From positions 666,447-730,446 of the forward strand of contig NZ_BAABFP010000005.1 of the NCBI RefSeq assembly GCF_039541115.1: a stretch of 64,000 nt of DNA, written 5' to 3'. The stretch's first letter is position 1, and every line of letters starts with the position of its first letter. A model generated the notes under the pieces. The model did no database searches. It saw nothing but the letters and a program-made list of their open reading frames with translations, and was not told where the DNA came from. The position numbers and the translations under genes are program-made. Of this stretch, positions 18,209 through 26,780 are shown piece by piece. The stretch is from Angustibacter luteus. Its GTDB lineage: Bacteria; Actinomycetota; Actinomycetes; Actinomycetales; Angustibacteraceae.

Positions 18209-20926
18209 TCAGTGGCCGGCGGACTCCCAGGACTGGCCGACACCGACCGAGACGTCGAGGGGGACGGACAGCTCGATGGCGTGGCCCATGGCCTGGCGGA
18301 CGAGCGCCTCGAGGTCGTCCCGCTCCCCCGGTGCGACGTCGAAGATCAGCTCGTCGTGCACCTGCAGCAGCATCCGGGAACGCAGGTCCTGCTGCTCGAG
18401 CGCAGCGGCGACCCGCAGCATCGCCACCTTGATGATGTCGGCCGCCGACCCCTGGATCGGCGCGTTCAGCGCCATCCGCTCGGCCGCCTCCCGACGCTGG
18501 CGGTTGTCGCTGGTGAGGTCCGGCAGGTAGCGGCGCCGACCCAGCATGGTCTGGGTGTAGCCGGTACGCCGGGCCTCGTCGACCACCGAGTCCAGGTAGA
18601 CGCGGACCCCGCCGAACCGCTCGAAGTACTCCCCCATCAGGCCGCGCGCCTCGTCGACGTCGATCCGCAGCTGACGGCTGAGCCCGAACGCCGAAAGGCC
18701 GTACGCCAGGCCGTAGCTCATGGCCTTGACCTTGCTGCGCATCGCGGAGGTGACGTCGACCGGCTCGACGCCGAACACCCGAGCGCCCACGAAGCGGTGC
18801 AGGTCCTCGCCGGTGTTGAACGCCTCGATCAACCCGGCGTCACCGGACAGGTGCGCCATGATCCGCATCTCGATCTGGCTGTAGTCGGCCGTCATGAGCG
18901 ACTCGAAGCCGGGCCCGACCACGAACGCCTCGCGGATGCGCCGACCCTCGTCCGTGCGGATGGGGATGTTCTGCAGGTTCGGGTCGGTCGAGCTGAGGCG
19001 ACCGGTCGCGGCGATCGTCTGGTTGTACGTCGTGTGGATGCGCCCGTCGTCCGACACCGTCTTGCGCAGTCCCTCGACGGTCTGCCGCAGCCGCGACACG
19101 TCACGGTGGCGCAGCAGCGCCTCGAGGAACGGGTGCGGACTCTTGACGTAGAGGTCCTGCAGCGCCTCGGCGTCGGTCGTGTACCCGGTCTTGGTGCGCT
19201 TGGTCTTGGGCATCCCGAGCTCGTCGAACAGCACGGTCTGCAGCTGCTTGGGAGAGCCGAGGTTGAGCGTGCGGGCCGAGCCGTCGGCCGCCTGCGGGAG
19301 CGCGGCGAACGCCTCGTCTGCGGCCCGCTTCACCTCGCCGGCGAAGCCCGCCTCGAGATCGGCGAGCTGGTCGTCGTCCACGCCGATGCCGATGCGCTCC
19401 ATCTCCGCGAGCACCCGCACCAGTGGAAGCTCGACATCGCGCAGCAGCTCGGCACCGCCGCGGGCCTCGAGCTCGGCGTCCAGGGCGTCCGCCAGGTCGA
19501 GCACCGCGCGGGCCTGCACCATCGCCGTCTCGTCCTCGTCCGGCCCTTCACCGGTGTCCAGGGTGAGCTGGCCGCTCGGGTCCTCGGCCTCCAGTCGCAG
19601 CTCTCGACTCAGGTGCCGCAGCACCAGGTCTGCCAGGTCGTAGGAGCGCTGGTCCGGCTTGACCAGGTAGGCCGCCAGGGCGGTGTCGCTCACCACGCCC
19701 CGCAACGGCAGCCCGCGCTCGCGCAGCGCGTGCCCGGGCCCCTTCGCGTCGTGCAACGCCTTGGGCCGCGCCGGGTCACCCAGCCAGTCACCCACTGCGG
19801 CGAGACCGGCCTCGTCGAGGCTCTCGAGGTCGACGTAGCCGGCGGACTCGTCGGCCGCCGCGACCGCCAGCCCGCGGGCGTCACCTGCGCCGCGGCCCCA
19901 CGATCCCACCACGTGCAGACCCGTCCGCACGCCAGCACCGGCGTGCTCCGTCAGCCAGTCCGCCACGGCCGTCGAGTCCAGCTTCGACGTGGCCAGGTCG
20001 AATCCTGACTCGGCCTCGGGGGCCGCCGCGTCCACCGTCGCGAAGAGCCGCTCGCGCAGCACCCGGAACTCCAGGCCGTCGAAGACCTGGTGCACCTCGT
20101 CCCGGTCCCACTGCTGCCGGGCCAGATCGGCCGGACCGAGCGGGAGCTCGAGGTCGCGGACGAGGGCGTTGAGGCGGCGGTTGCGCAGCACTCCGTCCAG
20201 GTGCTCGCGCAGGCTCTCCCCCGCCTTGCCCTTGATCAGGTCGACGTTGGCCACGACGCCGTGCAGGTCGCCGTACGTGGTGATCCACTTCGCCGCCGTC
20301 TTCGGCCCGACGCCCGGGACCCCGGGCAGGTTGTCGCTCGTCTCGCCGACCAGGGCCGCGAGGTCCGGGTAGCGCTCCGGCGGGACGCCGTACTTGTCGA
20401 GCACCGCCTGCGGGTCCATCCGCCACAGCTCGGAGACACCGCGGACCGGGTAGAGGACGGTCGTGCGGTCACTGACCAGCTGGAAGTTGTCTCGGTCGCC
20501 GGAGCAGATCAGCACGTCCAGACCCTGAGCGGCGGCCTGCGTCGTGAGGGTGGCGATGACGTCGTCCGCCTCGAAGCCCTCCTTCTCGATGACCGGGATG
20601 CGCAGCGCGGCGAGCACCTCGTGCAGCAAGGAGATCTGGCCCTTGAACTCGTCGGGCGTCTTCGACCGGCCGGCCTTGTACTCGGCGTACTCCTCGGATC
20701 GGAACGTCTGCCGGGAGACGTCGAAGGCGACGGCGATGTGCGTCGGCTGCTCGTCGCGGAGCAGGTTGATCAACATGGACGTGAAGCCGTAGACCGCGTT
20801 GGTGGTCTGCCCGGTGGACGTCGAGAAGTTCTCCGGCGGCAGGGCGAAGAACGCCCGATAGGCCAGTGAGTGCCCGTCGAGCAGCATCAGGCGCGGGGTC
20901 TGGTCGGCAGTCGTGGGAACGCTCAC
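18209..20926 (-). CDS. polA: DNA polymerase I
   Basis: The repair and Okazaki-fragment polymerase, 905 residues. Order of domains: 5'-3' nuclease (LLDGHSLAYRAFFAL; FEADDVIATL; CSGDRDNFQLV; LVGETSDNLPGVPGVGPKTA), a 3'-5' exonuclease-like domain at about 315-480 in which the catalytic DxE and later Asp residues are not recognisable (as in mycobacterial PolA, so probably no proofreading), and the polymerase domain with motif A DYSQIEMRIMAHLSGD, motif B RSKVKAMSYGLAYG and motif C QVHDELIFD. Start: GTG at 20926 is preferred over GTG at 20935, because a TAGGGT box ends 7 nt upstream and gives a leaderless start. It stands alone, followed by the membrane pair. Confidence 0.96.
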   Translation of the reverse strand: MSVPTTADQTPRLMLLDGHSLAYRAFFALPPENFSTSTGQTTNAVYGFTSMLINLLRDEQPTHIAVAFDVSRQTFRSEEYAEYKAGRSKTPDEFKGQISLLHEVLAALRIPVIEKEGFEADDVIATLTTQAAAQGLDVLICSGDRDNFQLVSDRTTVLYPVRGVSELWRMDPQAVLDKYGVPPERYPDLAALVGETSDNLPGVPGVGPKTAAKWITTYGDLHGVVANVDLIKGKAGESLREHLDGVLRNRRLNALVRDLELPLGPADLARQQWDRDEVHQVFDGLEFRVLRERLFATVDAAAPEAESGFDLATSKLDSTAVADWLTEHAGAGVRTGLHVVGSWGRGAGDARGLAVAAADESAGYVDLESLDEAGLAAVGDWLGDPARPKALHDAKGPGHALRERGLPLRGVVSDTALAAYLVKPDQRSYDLADLVLRHLSRELRLEAEDPSGQLTLDTGEGPDEDETAMVQARAVLDLADALDAELEARGGAELLRDVELPLVRVLAEMERIGIGVDDDQLADLEAGFAGEVKRAADEAFAALPQAADGSARTLNLGSPKQLQTVLFDELGMPKTKRTKTGYTTDAEALQDLYVKSPHPFLEALLRHRDVSRLRQTVEGLRKTVSDDGRIHTTYNQTIAATGRLSSTDPNLQNIPIRTDEGRRIREAFVVGPGFESLMTADYSQIEMRIMAHLSGDAGLIEAFNTGEDLHRFVGARVFGVEPVDVTSAMRSKVKAMSYGLAYGLSAFGLSRQLRIDVDEARGLMGEYFERFGGVRVYLDSVVDEARRTGYTQTMLGRRRYLPDLTSDNRQRREAAERMALNAPIQGSAADIIKVAMLRVAAALEQQDLRSRMLLQVHDELIFDVAPGERDDLEALVRQAMGHAIELSVPLDVSVGVGQSWESAGH

Positions 20927-20933
20927 GGGGTTC

Positions 20934-20956
20934 ACCCTAGAGGCGCCCGCCGACAG
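20934..20956 (-). promoter_or_regulatory. Degenerate PafBC-like promoter of polA
   Basis: The minus strand reads CTGTCGGCG, 8 nt, TAGGGT. Seven of nine positions and the exact spacer agree with the element before uvrA and uvrB. The -10 box ends 7 nt before the GTG. It could give damage induction, or be a plain housekeeping promoter. Confidence 0.45.
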
Positions 20957-20968
20957 GCCAGGGAGCGG

Positions 20969-21580
20969 TCAGGCGCTGCTGCGGGCGCGCAGGGCGCCGG
21001 CCATGTTCCTGGCCCGCAGGGAGCGGCGACGCAGGACGGTCGCATCGCGCGCGAGGCACGGCTCCGGCACGAGCCGGCGGCGGACGGCGGACACCGACGC
21101 GACGCGGCGCACGACGAACGGTGTGAAGCCCAGCCGAGCGAAGAAGCGTTGCCCGTCCCGGCCCGCGGCCGGCACGCTGGTCGAGATCTGGCTCGCCCCA
21201 CCCTGCTCCGCGAACGTCGTGGCGCGCGCGATCAGCGCACGGCCCACGCCCTGGCGACGGGCGTCCTCCTGCACGAACAAGTGCTCGATGGCGACGCTGG
21301 GCTCATCCAGGAGCGGCAGCAGCGGCCCGCGGGACAGGACGACGAAACCGACGTCGTGCCCGTCCAGCGCAGCGACGAACGCCTTCACGCCGTCCCGCGC
21401 GATGGCGCGCCCGAGGGTACTGGCGAGATCGCGTCGATCGACCCGACCGGCTGCAGGGACTCGTCCGACGGGACGGGAGTCCACCCACAGACCCGCCAGT
21501 GACTCGACGTCCACTGGCTCCTCGGCATCGATGACCCGAACGCTGACCTGAGACGGGGCCACTGGTCCTCCTGTCGACAT
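20969..21580 (-). CDS. GNAT family N-acetyltransferase
   Basis: About 203 residues. The acetyl-CoA binding motif A is clear: IEHLFVQEDARRQGVGRALIARAT, containing the Q/R-x-x-G-x-G/A signature, followed by a QISTSVPAAGRDGQRFFARLGF block typical of motif B. The basic C-terminal tail (RRSLRARNMAGALRARSSA) is outside the domain. The acceptor substrate cannot be told from sequence. Start choice is open: ATG at 21580, or GTG at 21562 which has AGGAGG only 4 nt upstream. It lies upstream of and reads away from polA in the same direction, with no sign of close coupling to the liv genes on its other side. Confidence 0.8.
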   Translation of the reverse strand: MSTGGPVAPSQVSVRVIDAEEPVDVESLAGLWVDSRPVGRVPAAGRVDRRDLASTLGRAIARDGVKAFVAALDGHDVGFVVLSRGPLLPLLDEPSVAIEHLFVQEDARRQGVGRALIARATTFAEQGGASQISTSVPAAGRDGQRFFARLGFTPFVVRRVASVSAVRRRLVPEPCLARDATVLRRRSLRARNMAGALRARSSA

Positions 21581-21708
21581 CCTGGCGGGGCCCCCACCCA
21601 TGCCTGCACGAGCTTGATCCGTTGCAGACCTTACGACCTCTGCACCCCTCGACGGTAGTGCCTGTCGATATCCGTACTGACCTGGGGTGTGTGACGGTGG
21701 TTTCGTCG

Positions 21709-22425
21709 CTAGACGTCGCCGCCGAGGTAGGCAGCCCGGATGCTGTCGTCGGCGGCGAGGTCGCTGCCCGAGCCGTCCCGGACGATCTCGCCGGTCTCCA
21801 GGATGTACGCGTGATCGGCCGTCTTCAGGGCCTGCGCCGCATTCTGCTCGACGAGCAGGATCGTGACGCCCTGGCCGTGGATCTCCCGGATGATCGCGAA
21901 GATCTGCGCGATGAGCTTGGGCGCGAGGCCCATCGATGGCTCATCCAGCAGCAGCAGCTTCGGACGCCCCATCAGCGCCCGGCCGATGGCGAGCATCTGC
22001 TGCTCGCCGCCGGACATGGTCCCCGCGGCCTGGGACGCGCGCTCCTTGAGCCGCGGGAAGAGCGTGAAGACTCGCTCCAGGTCCTTGGGGACGGTCACCT
22101 TGCGGTCCTTGCGGAAGTAGGCGCCCATCTCGAGGTTCTCCATGACGGACATCCCCGGGAAGACCCCACGACCCTCGGGTGCCTGCCCGATGCCCAGCTC
22201 GACGCGCTTGTGCGCCGCCATGTTCGTGATGTCCTCGCCGTCGAACACGATCTTGCCGGCCCGCACCGGGTGCAGTCCGGAGACCGTCTTCATGGTTGTC
22301 GTCTTGCCCGCGCCGTTCGCCCCGATCAAGGTGACGACGGAGTTCTCGGGCACGCCGAAGGAGATGTCCCGGATGGCCTCGATGCGCCCGTAGTTGACGC
22401 ACAGGCCTTCGACCTCAAGAAGCAT
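21709..22425 (-). CDS. livF: Branched-chain amino acid ABC transporter ATP-binding protein LivF
   Basis: One of the two cytoplasmic ATPases of a branched-chain amino acid (or related amide/urea) importer. In 238 residues: Walker A GANGAGKTTT, Q-loop, the signature MSGGEQQMLAIGRALM and Walker B LLLLDEPSMGLAP, then the LVEQNAAQALKTADHAYILETG tail typical of LivF. The ATG at 22425 is preferred to a TTG at 22437. It overlaps the end of livG by 11 nt. Last gene of the livJHMGF operon. Confidence 0.93.
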   Translation of the reverse strand: MLLEVEGLCVNYGRIEAIRDISFGVPENSVVTLIGANGAGKTTTMKTVSGLHPVRAGKIVFDGEDITNMAAHKRVELGIGQAPEGRGVFPGMSVMENLEMGAYFRKDRKVTVPKDLERVFTLFPRLKERASQAAGTMSGGEQQMLAIGRALMGRPKLLLLDEPSMGLAPKLIAQIFAIIREIHGQGVTILLVEQNAAQALKTADHAYILETGEIVRDGSGSDLAADDSIRAAYLGGDV

Positions 22426-23242
22426 CTTCTTCGTCAACTCCCAGGTAGGCGGCGATGACCGCGGGGTTGTCGCGGATCTCGGCGGGTAGACCCTCGGCGA
22501 TCTTGCGGCCGAACTCCAGCACCACGATGCGGTCCGTGACGCCCATGACGAGGCGCATGTCGTGCTCGATCAGCAGGACCGTGTAGCCCTGGTCCCGGAT
22601 TCGCCGGATCAGGTCCATCAGGTCGCGCTTCTCCGCGGGGTTGAAGCCGGCGGCCGGCTCGTCCAGGCAGAGCAGCTGGGGGTTGGTGGCCAGGGCGCGC
22701 GCGATCTCCAGCCGGCGCTGGTCGCCGTAGGGCAGGTTGCGGGCCAGCTCGTCGGCCCGCTTGCTCAGGCCCATGAACTTGAGCAGCTCACGCGCCTTGT
22801 CGTGGCCCTCGGTCTCCTCGCGGCGGTGCTTGGGCAGCTTGAACAGCGAGGAGAACAGTCCGGTGCTGTGCTGGGCGTCGGCCCCGACCAGGATGTTCTC
22901 CAACGCCGTCATGTTGCCGAACAGCCGGATGTTCTGGAACGTGCGGGCGATGCCGAGCTTGGTGATCGCGAACTTGTGCAGCCCTGCGAGGGAGCTGCCG
23001 TTGAAGCTCACCTGGCCCGAGGTCACCTGGTAGACGCCGGTCATGGCGTTGAAGCACGTGGTCTTCCCGGCGCCGTTCGGCCCGATGAGCCCGAGGATCT
23101 CGCCGCGACGGATGTCGAACGACACCCCGTCGAGGGCGACGACACCACCGAACCGCAGGGTGACGTCGTCCAGGGACAGCAGCACGTCGCCGGCCGCCGT
23201 GGGCGGCGTCGCGGCGGGCTGGGTCGTCTGGGTGTCAGACAT
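22415..23242 (-). CDS. livG: Branched-chain amino acid ABC transporter ATP-binding protein LivG
   Basis: The second ATPase of the importer, 275 residues. Walker [10 protein letters not shown], the LivG-specific long helical insert after the Q-loop ([40 protein letters not shown] as signature), Walker [14 protein letters not shown] and H-loop [22 protein letters not shown]. An Ala/Thr/Pro-rich N-terminus of about 20 residues precedes the domain. The ATG follows GAGGAGGGGG. It overlaps livM by 8 nt and livF by 11 nt, so translation is coupled. Confidence 0.93.
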   Translation of the reverse strand: MSDTQTTQPAATPPTAAGDVLLSLDDVTLRFGGVVALDGVSFDIRRGEILGLIGPNGAGKTTCFNAMTGVYQVTSGQVSFNGSSLAGLHKFAITKLGIARTFQNIRLFGNMTALENILVGADAQHSTGLFSSLFKLPKHRREETEGHDKARELLKFMGLSKRADELARNLPYGDQRRLEIARALATNPQLLCLDEPAAGFNPAEKRDLMDLIRRIRDQGYTVLLIEHDMRLVMGVTDRIVVLEFGRKIAEGLPAEIRDNPAVIAAYLGVDEEDAS

Positions 23243-24389
23243 GCGCTGCCCCCTCCTCGAGCTCCTCGAGCTCCTCGTCGACCTGTCTGGCCCGGACCGT
23301 CCGCTTGGGCGGTAGCAGCCCCTGCGGACGGAAGTTGGCCAGCACGATCAGCAGGATCCCGAACACCAGCACCCGGTAGTCGGCGAAGGGCCGGAAGATC
23401 TCGGGCAGGTAGGACACGATGATGGCGCCGACGATGACGCCCCACCGGTTGCCCGCACCGCCGACGACGACCGCCGCCAGGAACAGGATGGACAGCAGCA
23501 GCGGGAAGGACTCCGGGTTGATGAACGCCTGGCGGGTGGCGAACAACCCGCCCGAGAGGCCGCCGATGAAGGCACCGCAGGAGAAGGCCAGCAGCTTGAA
23601 CTTGAACGTCGGCACGCCCATCAGCTCGGCGGCGTCCTCGTCCTCGCGGGTCGCCTCCCAGGCCCGGCCCACGCGGCTCTGCACCAGGCGCTTCTCACCC
23701 GCGAGGATGATGAAGATCACCGTGAGCGCCAGCCAGTAGTACGGGATCTGGTCCAGCACGCCGAACTTGATGAACGTGGTCGTGTTGTCCAGGTCGATCG
23801 TCGCGACGAAGCCGTTCCACGAGACGTGCGGCAGCTTGAAGATCTCGACGCTGGGCGGCCGTGGGACGTTGCTGATCCCAGCCGCCGCGCCGACCCACTG
23901 CAGGTTGACGGCGGTCAGCCGGATGATCTCACCGAAGCCGAGCGTCACGATCGCGAGGTAGTCACCGCGCACCCGCAGCGTCGGGGCACCGAGCAGGACG
24001 CCCGACACGGTGGCCACCAGCGCCGCCAGCGGCAGCAGGAGCAGCAGCGGAACGTGCGCGTGCAGGGACCCGAGCACGGCGACCGTGTACGCGCCGATCG
24101 CGTAGAAGCCGACGTAGCCGAGGTCGAGCAGCCCGGCGTAGCCCAGCACGATGTTCAGACCCAGGGCCACCAGCACGTACGTCGACACGTTGAACAGCAC
24201 CGCACCGAAGTCGCTCTGGCTCGGCGAGATGAGCGGCGGGTTCAGCAGCGGCAGCAGGTACAGCAGGACGACGAACAGGGCGCCCAGCAGGACGCGGACC
24301 GGCTTCGGCTGGCGACGGATGACGTCGGCGACGGTGACCAGCGGGTTGCGGGACCGGCTCTTGCCGGCGGTTGCGGTGGGAGACGTCAT
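23235..24389 (-). CDS. livM: Branched-chain amino acid ABC transporter permease LivM
   Basis: A 384-residue inner-membrane permease with about eight to ten hydrophobic segments. Characteristic blocks are [24 protein letters not shown] in the N-terminal half, the [19 protein letters not shown] coupling loop that meets the ATPases, and [17 protein letters not shown] basic, likely cytoplasmic, N-terminal extension of about 30 residues precedes the first helix. The ATG follows GGGGAGGG and overlaps the livH stop (ATGA). Confidence 0.93.
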   Translation of the reverse strand: MTSPTATAGKSRSRNPLVTVADVIRRQPKPVRVLLGALFVVLLYLLPLLNPPLISPSQSDFGAVLFNVSTYVLVALGLNIVLGYAGLLDLGYVGFYAIGAYTVAVLGSLHAHVPLLLLLPLAALVATVSGVLLGAPTLRVRGDYLAIVTLGFGEIIRLTAVNLQWVGAAAGISNVPRPPSVEIFKLPHVSWNGFVATIDLDNTTTFIKFGVLDQIPYYWLALTVIFIILAGEKRLVQSRVGRAWEATREDEDAAELMGVPTFKFKLLAFSCGAFIGGLSGGLFATRQAFINPESFPLLLSILFLAAVVVGGAGNRWGVIVGAIIVSYLPEIFRPFADYRVLVFGILLIVLANFRPQGLLPPKRTVRARQVDEELEELEEGAAHV

Positions 24390-25375
24390 GCGCGTGCCCT
24401 CCCCAAGGACTCACCGAGCAGGCCGGTTGGTCGGAACAGCAGGATGACGATCAGGAGGACGAACGCGACGACGTCCTGCCACTGCGAGCCCACGATCGCC
24501 GACCCGTAGTTCTCAGCCAGCCCGAGCACGAAGCCGCCGAGCAGGGCCCCCCGGACGTTGCCGATGCCACCCAGGACCGCCGCGGTGAACGCCTTGACAC
24601 CGAGCAGGAAGCCCGCGTTCCAACGGGTGACGCCGAACTTCATGAGGTACAGCAGCGCGGCGGCGCCGGCCATCACACCGCCGATCAGGAAGGTGACCCG
24701 GATGACCTGCTGCTTGTTGACGCCCATCAACGCGGCGGCGTCGGAGTCCTGCGCGACCGCGCGGATACCCCGGCCCAGTCGCGACCGCCGGATGAACTGG
24801 TCGAGGGCGACCATCATGACCAACGCGCAGCCGAGCACCAGCAGGTCGATGTTGCTGACGCCGTAGTTGCCGATGTTGAACAGGATCCGGGACTGGAGCG
24901 GGTTCGCGAACCGCGTGTTGTCCCGCGCACCGCTGACGTACAGGTGCAGCGTGCCGTCCAGGCCGACCCAGCCGGTGATCTTGTCCCGCAGGCCCATGAT
25001 CTCGCCCAGCACGAAGGACATGCCGATGGCGCTGATCAGAGCGGTCAGGGGTGGGGCTTTCAGTCGGATCAGGCGCCGGTAGGCGACCCGCTCGACGACC
25101 AGGGCCGTCGCACCGCTCACTGCGGTGGCGGCGACGAGGGCCACCAGCAGCAGGAGGGCGATCTCCAGCGGCGAGGGGTTCGGCCCCGCGCCGATCGCGG
25201 CGAGCGCCCACACCGCCGCGAAGCTCCCCCACATGAAGACCTCGGAGTGGGCGAAGTTGATCAGGCGCAGCACGCCGTACACGAGCGTGTAGCCCAGGGC
25301 GACGAGTCCGTAGACCGCCCCCTTGATGAGCCCGGTGCCCGTCAACGCGGCGAAGTTGTGGATCAGGTACGACAT
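24386..25375 (-). CDS. livH: Branched-chain amino acid ABC transporter permease LivH
   Basis: A 329-residue membrane permease. Family landmarks are GAVYGLVALGYTLVYGVLRLINFAHSEV (given here in overlapping parts), the coupling loop RLGRGIRAVAQDSDAAALMGVN and the C-terminal GLAENYGSAIVGSQWQDVVAF. The ATG at 25375 has GGAGG 4 nt upstream; the frame runs on upstream to 25759 but that part is antisense-like shadow of the livJ gene. A strong hairpin separates it from livJ, so it is probably expressed by read-through at a lower level than the binding protein. It overlaps livM by 4 nt. Confidence 0.93.
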   Translation of the reverse strand: MSYLIHNFAALTGTGLIKGAVYGLVALGYTLVYGVLRLINFAHSEVFMWGSFAAVWALAAIGAGPNPSPLEIALLLLVALVAATAVSGATALVVERVAYRRLIRLKAPPLTALISAIGMSFVLGEIMGLRDKITGWVGLDGTLHLYVSGARDNTRFANPLQSRILFNIGNYGVSNIDLLVLGCALVMMVALDQFIRRSRLGRGIRAVAQDSDAAALMGVNKQQVIRVTFLIGGVMAGAAALLYLMKFGVTRWNAGFLLGVKAFTAAVLGGIGNVRGALLGGFVLGLAENYGSAIVGSQWQDVVAFVLLIVILLFRPTGLLGESLGRARA

Positions 25376-25400
25376 CCGACCTCCAGAAGCCTGGGCACCC

Positions 25401-25435
25401 CACGCGGCCGGGAGCCTACCGCTCCCGGCCGCGTG
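25401..25435 (-). terminator. Intercistronic hairpin (attenuator) between livJ and livH
   Basis: A perfect 15-bp stem (25401-25415 with 25421-25435) and a CTACC loop lie inside the liv operon, between the binding-protein gene and the first permease. It would terminate most transcripts or protect the livJ mRNA end, giving more binding protein than permease. Confidence 0.85.
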
Positions 25436-25464
25436 GACCTCACCTGTATGGGTAGAGCTCGGTG

Positions 25465-26598
25465 CTACTTGACTTCCTGGTCCGGCACGATCTTGCCGCC
25501 CTCGACCTTGTACGCCCAGACGGTGACGTTGGTCGGCTCGCCCTTGTCGTCGAACTTGAGCTGCTTCGTCACGCCCGGCTGGTCGTAGGCCTTCGTGAAG
25601 GCAACCACGTCCGCACGGCTGGTCTTGCCGGCCTTGACCGCGGAGATGATGATCGTGGCCGCGTCGTACGCCTCGGCGCCGTAGGTGGCGGGGTCGGCGT
25701 TGAAGGCCTTCTTGTAGTCGGTGTAGAAGGTGCCGCCGGCCTTGTCCGGGGGCAGGCACGGGCAGGTCATGATCGTGCCCTCGGCGGCCTTGGCGCCGGC
25801 CGCCGTGATGAAGCCGTCGTCCTTCACGCCGTCGCCGACGACGAACTTGGCGTTGATGCCCGCGTCCGTCATCTGCTTCTTGAGCAGGCCGGCCTCGGCG
25901 TAGTAGCCACCGAAGAAGACCGCGTCAGCGTTGGCGGACTTGATCTTCGTGACGGTCGGACCGAAGTCGGTCTGCTTCTGCTGGATCGTGTCGGTGGCCA
26001 CGACGGTGCTGCCGAGGTCGCCCTTCACGATGTCAGCCAGGCCCTTGCCGTACTCGGAGGCGTCGTCCACGACGACGACCTTCTTGGCGGTCAGCACGTC
26101 GCTGATGTACTTCGCGGCGGCCGGACCCTGCGACGCGTCGTTGCCCAGCACGCGGAAGAAGGTCTTCCAGCCGTTGGTGGACAGCGCCGGGTTGGTCGCG
26201 GAGGCGGAGATGGTCACCAGACCGGCCTCGTTGAACAGCGGGTCGGCAGCCTTGGACTCACCCGAGAAGGCGGGGCCGACGATGCCGATGACGGCCTTGT
26301 CGTCGATGGCCTTCTTGGCCAGGCCGGGGGCCTGGTCGGGGTTGCCCTGCGAGTCGTAGTCGACCAGCGTGATCTTCGTCTTGGGGTTCGTGGCGTTGTA
26401 CTGGTCGATCGCCAGCTGAGCGCCCTTCTTGATGTTCTGGCCGAGGTTGGCCGCGTCACCGGTGAGTGCACCGAAGAAGCCGACCTTCACCTCCGTCGGG
26501 GCGCTGCTCGCGTCATTGTCGTCAGACGTGCCGCCGCAGGCGGTCAGAGCGAGGGCCGCGGCGACCACCGGGACGCCGAGCTTGAGGATGGAACGCAC
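25465..26598 (-). CDS. livJ: Branched-chain amino acid ABC transporter substrate-binding lipoprotein
   Basis: A 377-residue extracellular lipoprotein. The signal ends in the lipobox LTAC with Cys21 as the acylated residue. The mature part is a type I periplasmic-binding fold: VKVGFFGALTGDAANLGQNIKKGAQLAIDQ (landmark in overlapping parts), IGIVGPAFSGESKAADPLF, FFRVLGNDASQGPAAAKYI, and AEAYDAATIIISAV near the C-terminus. It should bind leucine, isoleucine, valine or a related amino acid outside the membrane and deliver it to LivHM. The GTG at 26598 follows GGAGG with 7 nt spacing. First gene of the operon, preceded by its own promoter and a structured leader. Confidence 0.93.
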   Translation of the reverse strand: MRSILKLGVPVVAAALALTACGGTSDDNDASSAPTEVKVGFFGALTGDAANLGQNIKKGAQLAIDQYNATNPKTKITLVDYDSQGNPDQAPGLAKKAIDDKAVIGIVGPAFSGESKAADPLFNEAGLVTISASATNPALSTNGWKTFFRVLGNDASQGPAAAKYISDVLTAKKVVVVDDASEYGKGLADIVKGDLGSTVVATDTIQQKQTDFGPTVTKIKSANADAVFFGGYYAEAGLLKKQMTDAGINAKFVVGDGVKDDGFITAAGAKAAEGTIMTCPCLPPDKAGGTFYTDYKKAFNADPATYGAEAYDAATIIISAVKAGKTSRADVVAFTKAYDQPGVTKQLKFDDKGEPTNVTVWAYKVEGGKIVPDQEVK

Positions 26599-26611
26599 GC
26601 GTGGTCCTCCA

Positions 26612-26690
26612 ATTCCAGGGACTGCGACGACGTGCCGCAGCCGGTGGGTGTTACCCGCGATGGGGTGCCCCGAACCCTAGACCCTGGAAT
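26612..26690 (-). promoter_or_regulatory. Candidate multibranched RNA leader upstream of livJ
   Basis: Perfect 9-bp arms ATTCCAGGG and CCCTGGAAT (26612-26620 and 26682-26690) enclose three small hairpins: CTGCG/CGCAG (26622-26640), GGGT/ACCC (26646-26656) and GGG/CCC (26662-26671). The outer helix ends one base before the GGAGG ribosome binding site of livJ. This is the shape of a riboswitch-like or protein-bound leader, but it matches no class known to me. Confidence 0.45.
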
Positions 26691-26721
26691 CGGCAGAACC
26701 CAGCACCGCAACCGACGCGTG

Positions 26722-26751
26722 ACTATCTCGTGATCTACTGACGATCGTCAG
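26722..26751 (-). promoter_or_regulatory. Candidate promoter of the liv operon
   Basis: Minus strand CTGACG (26746-26751), 18 nt, GATAGT (26722-26727): four of six matches in each box. Transcription would start near 26715, just before the structured leader. Confidence 0.42.
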
Positions 26752-26752
26752 T
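26737..26752. promoter_or_regulatory. 16-bp perfect palindrome overlapping the liv promoter -35 box
   Basis: ACTGACGATCGTCAGT equals its reverse complement. It covers the candidate -35 box, the right place for a repressor operator; it could instead be the terminator of the ANTAR regulator gene, though it has no room for a large loop. Confidence 0.5.
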
Positions 26753-26780
26753 CGGACGACGTCCGGCGGCACGAACGAAC

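Noticed and set aside
26622-26671. Classical ANTAR dual-hexaloop hairpins in the livJ leader
   Set aside because: The three hairpins have loops of other sizes and lack the A1/G4 hexaloop pattern.
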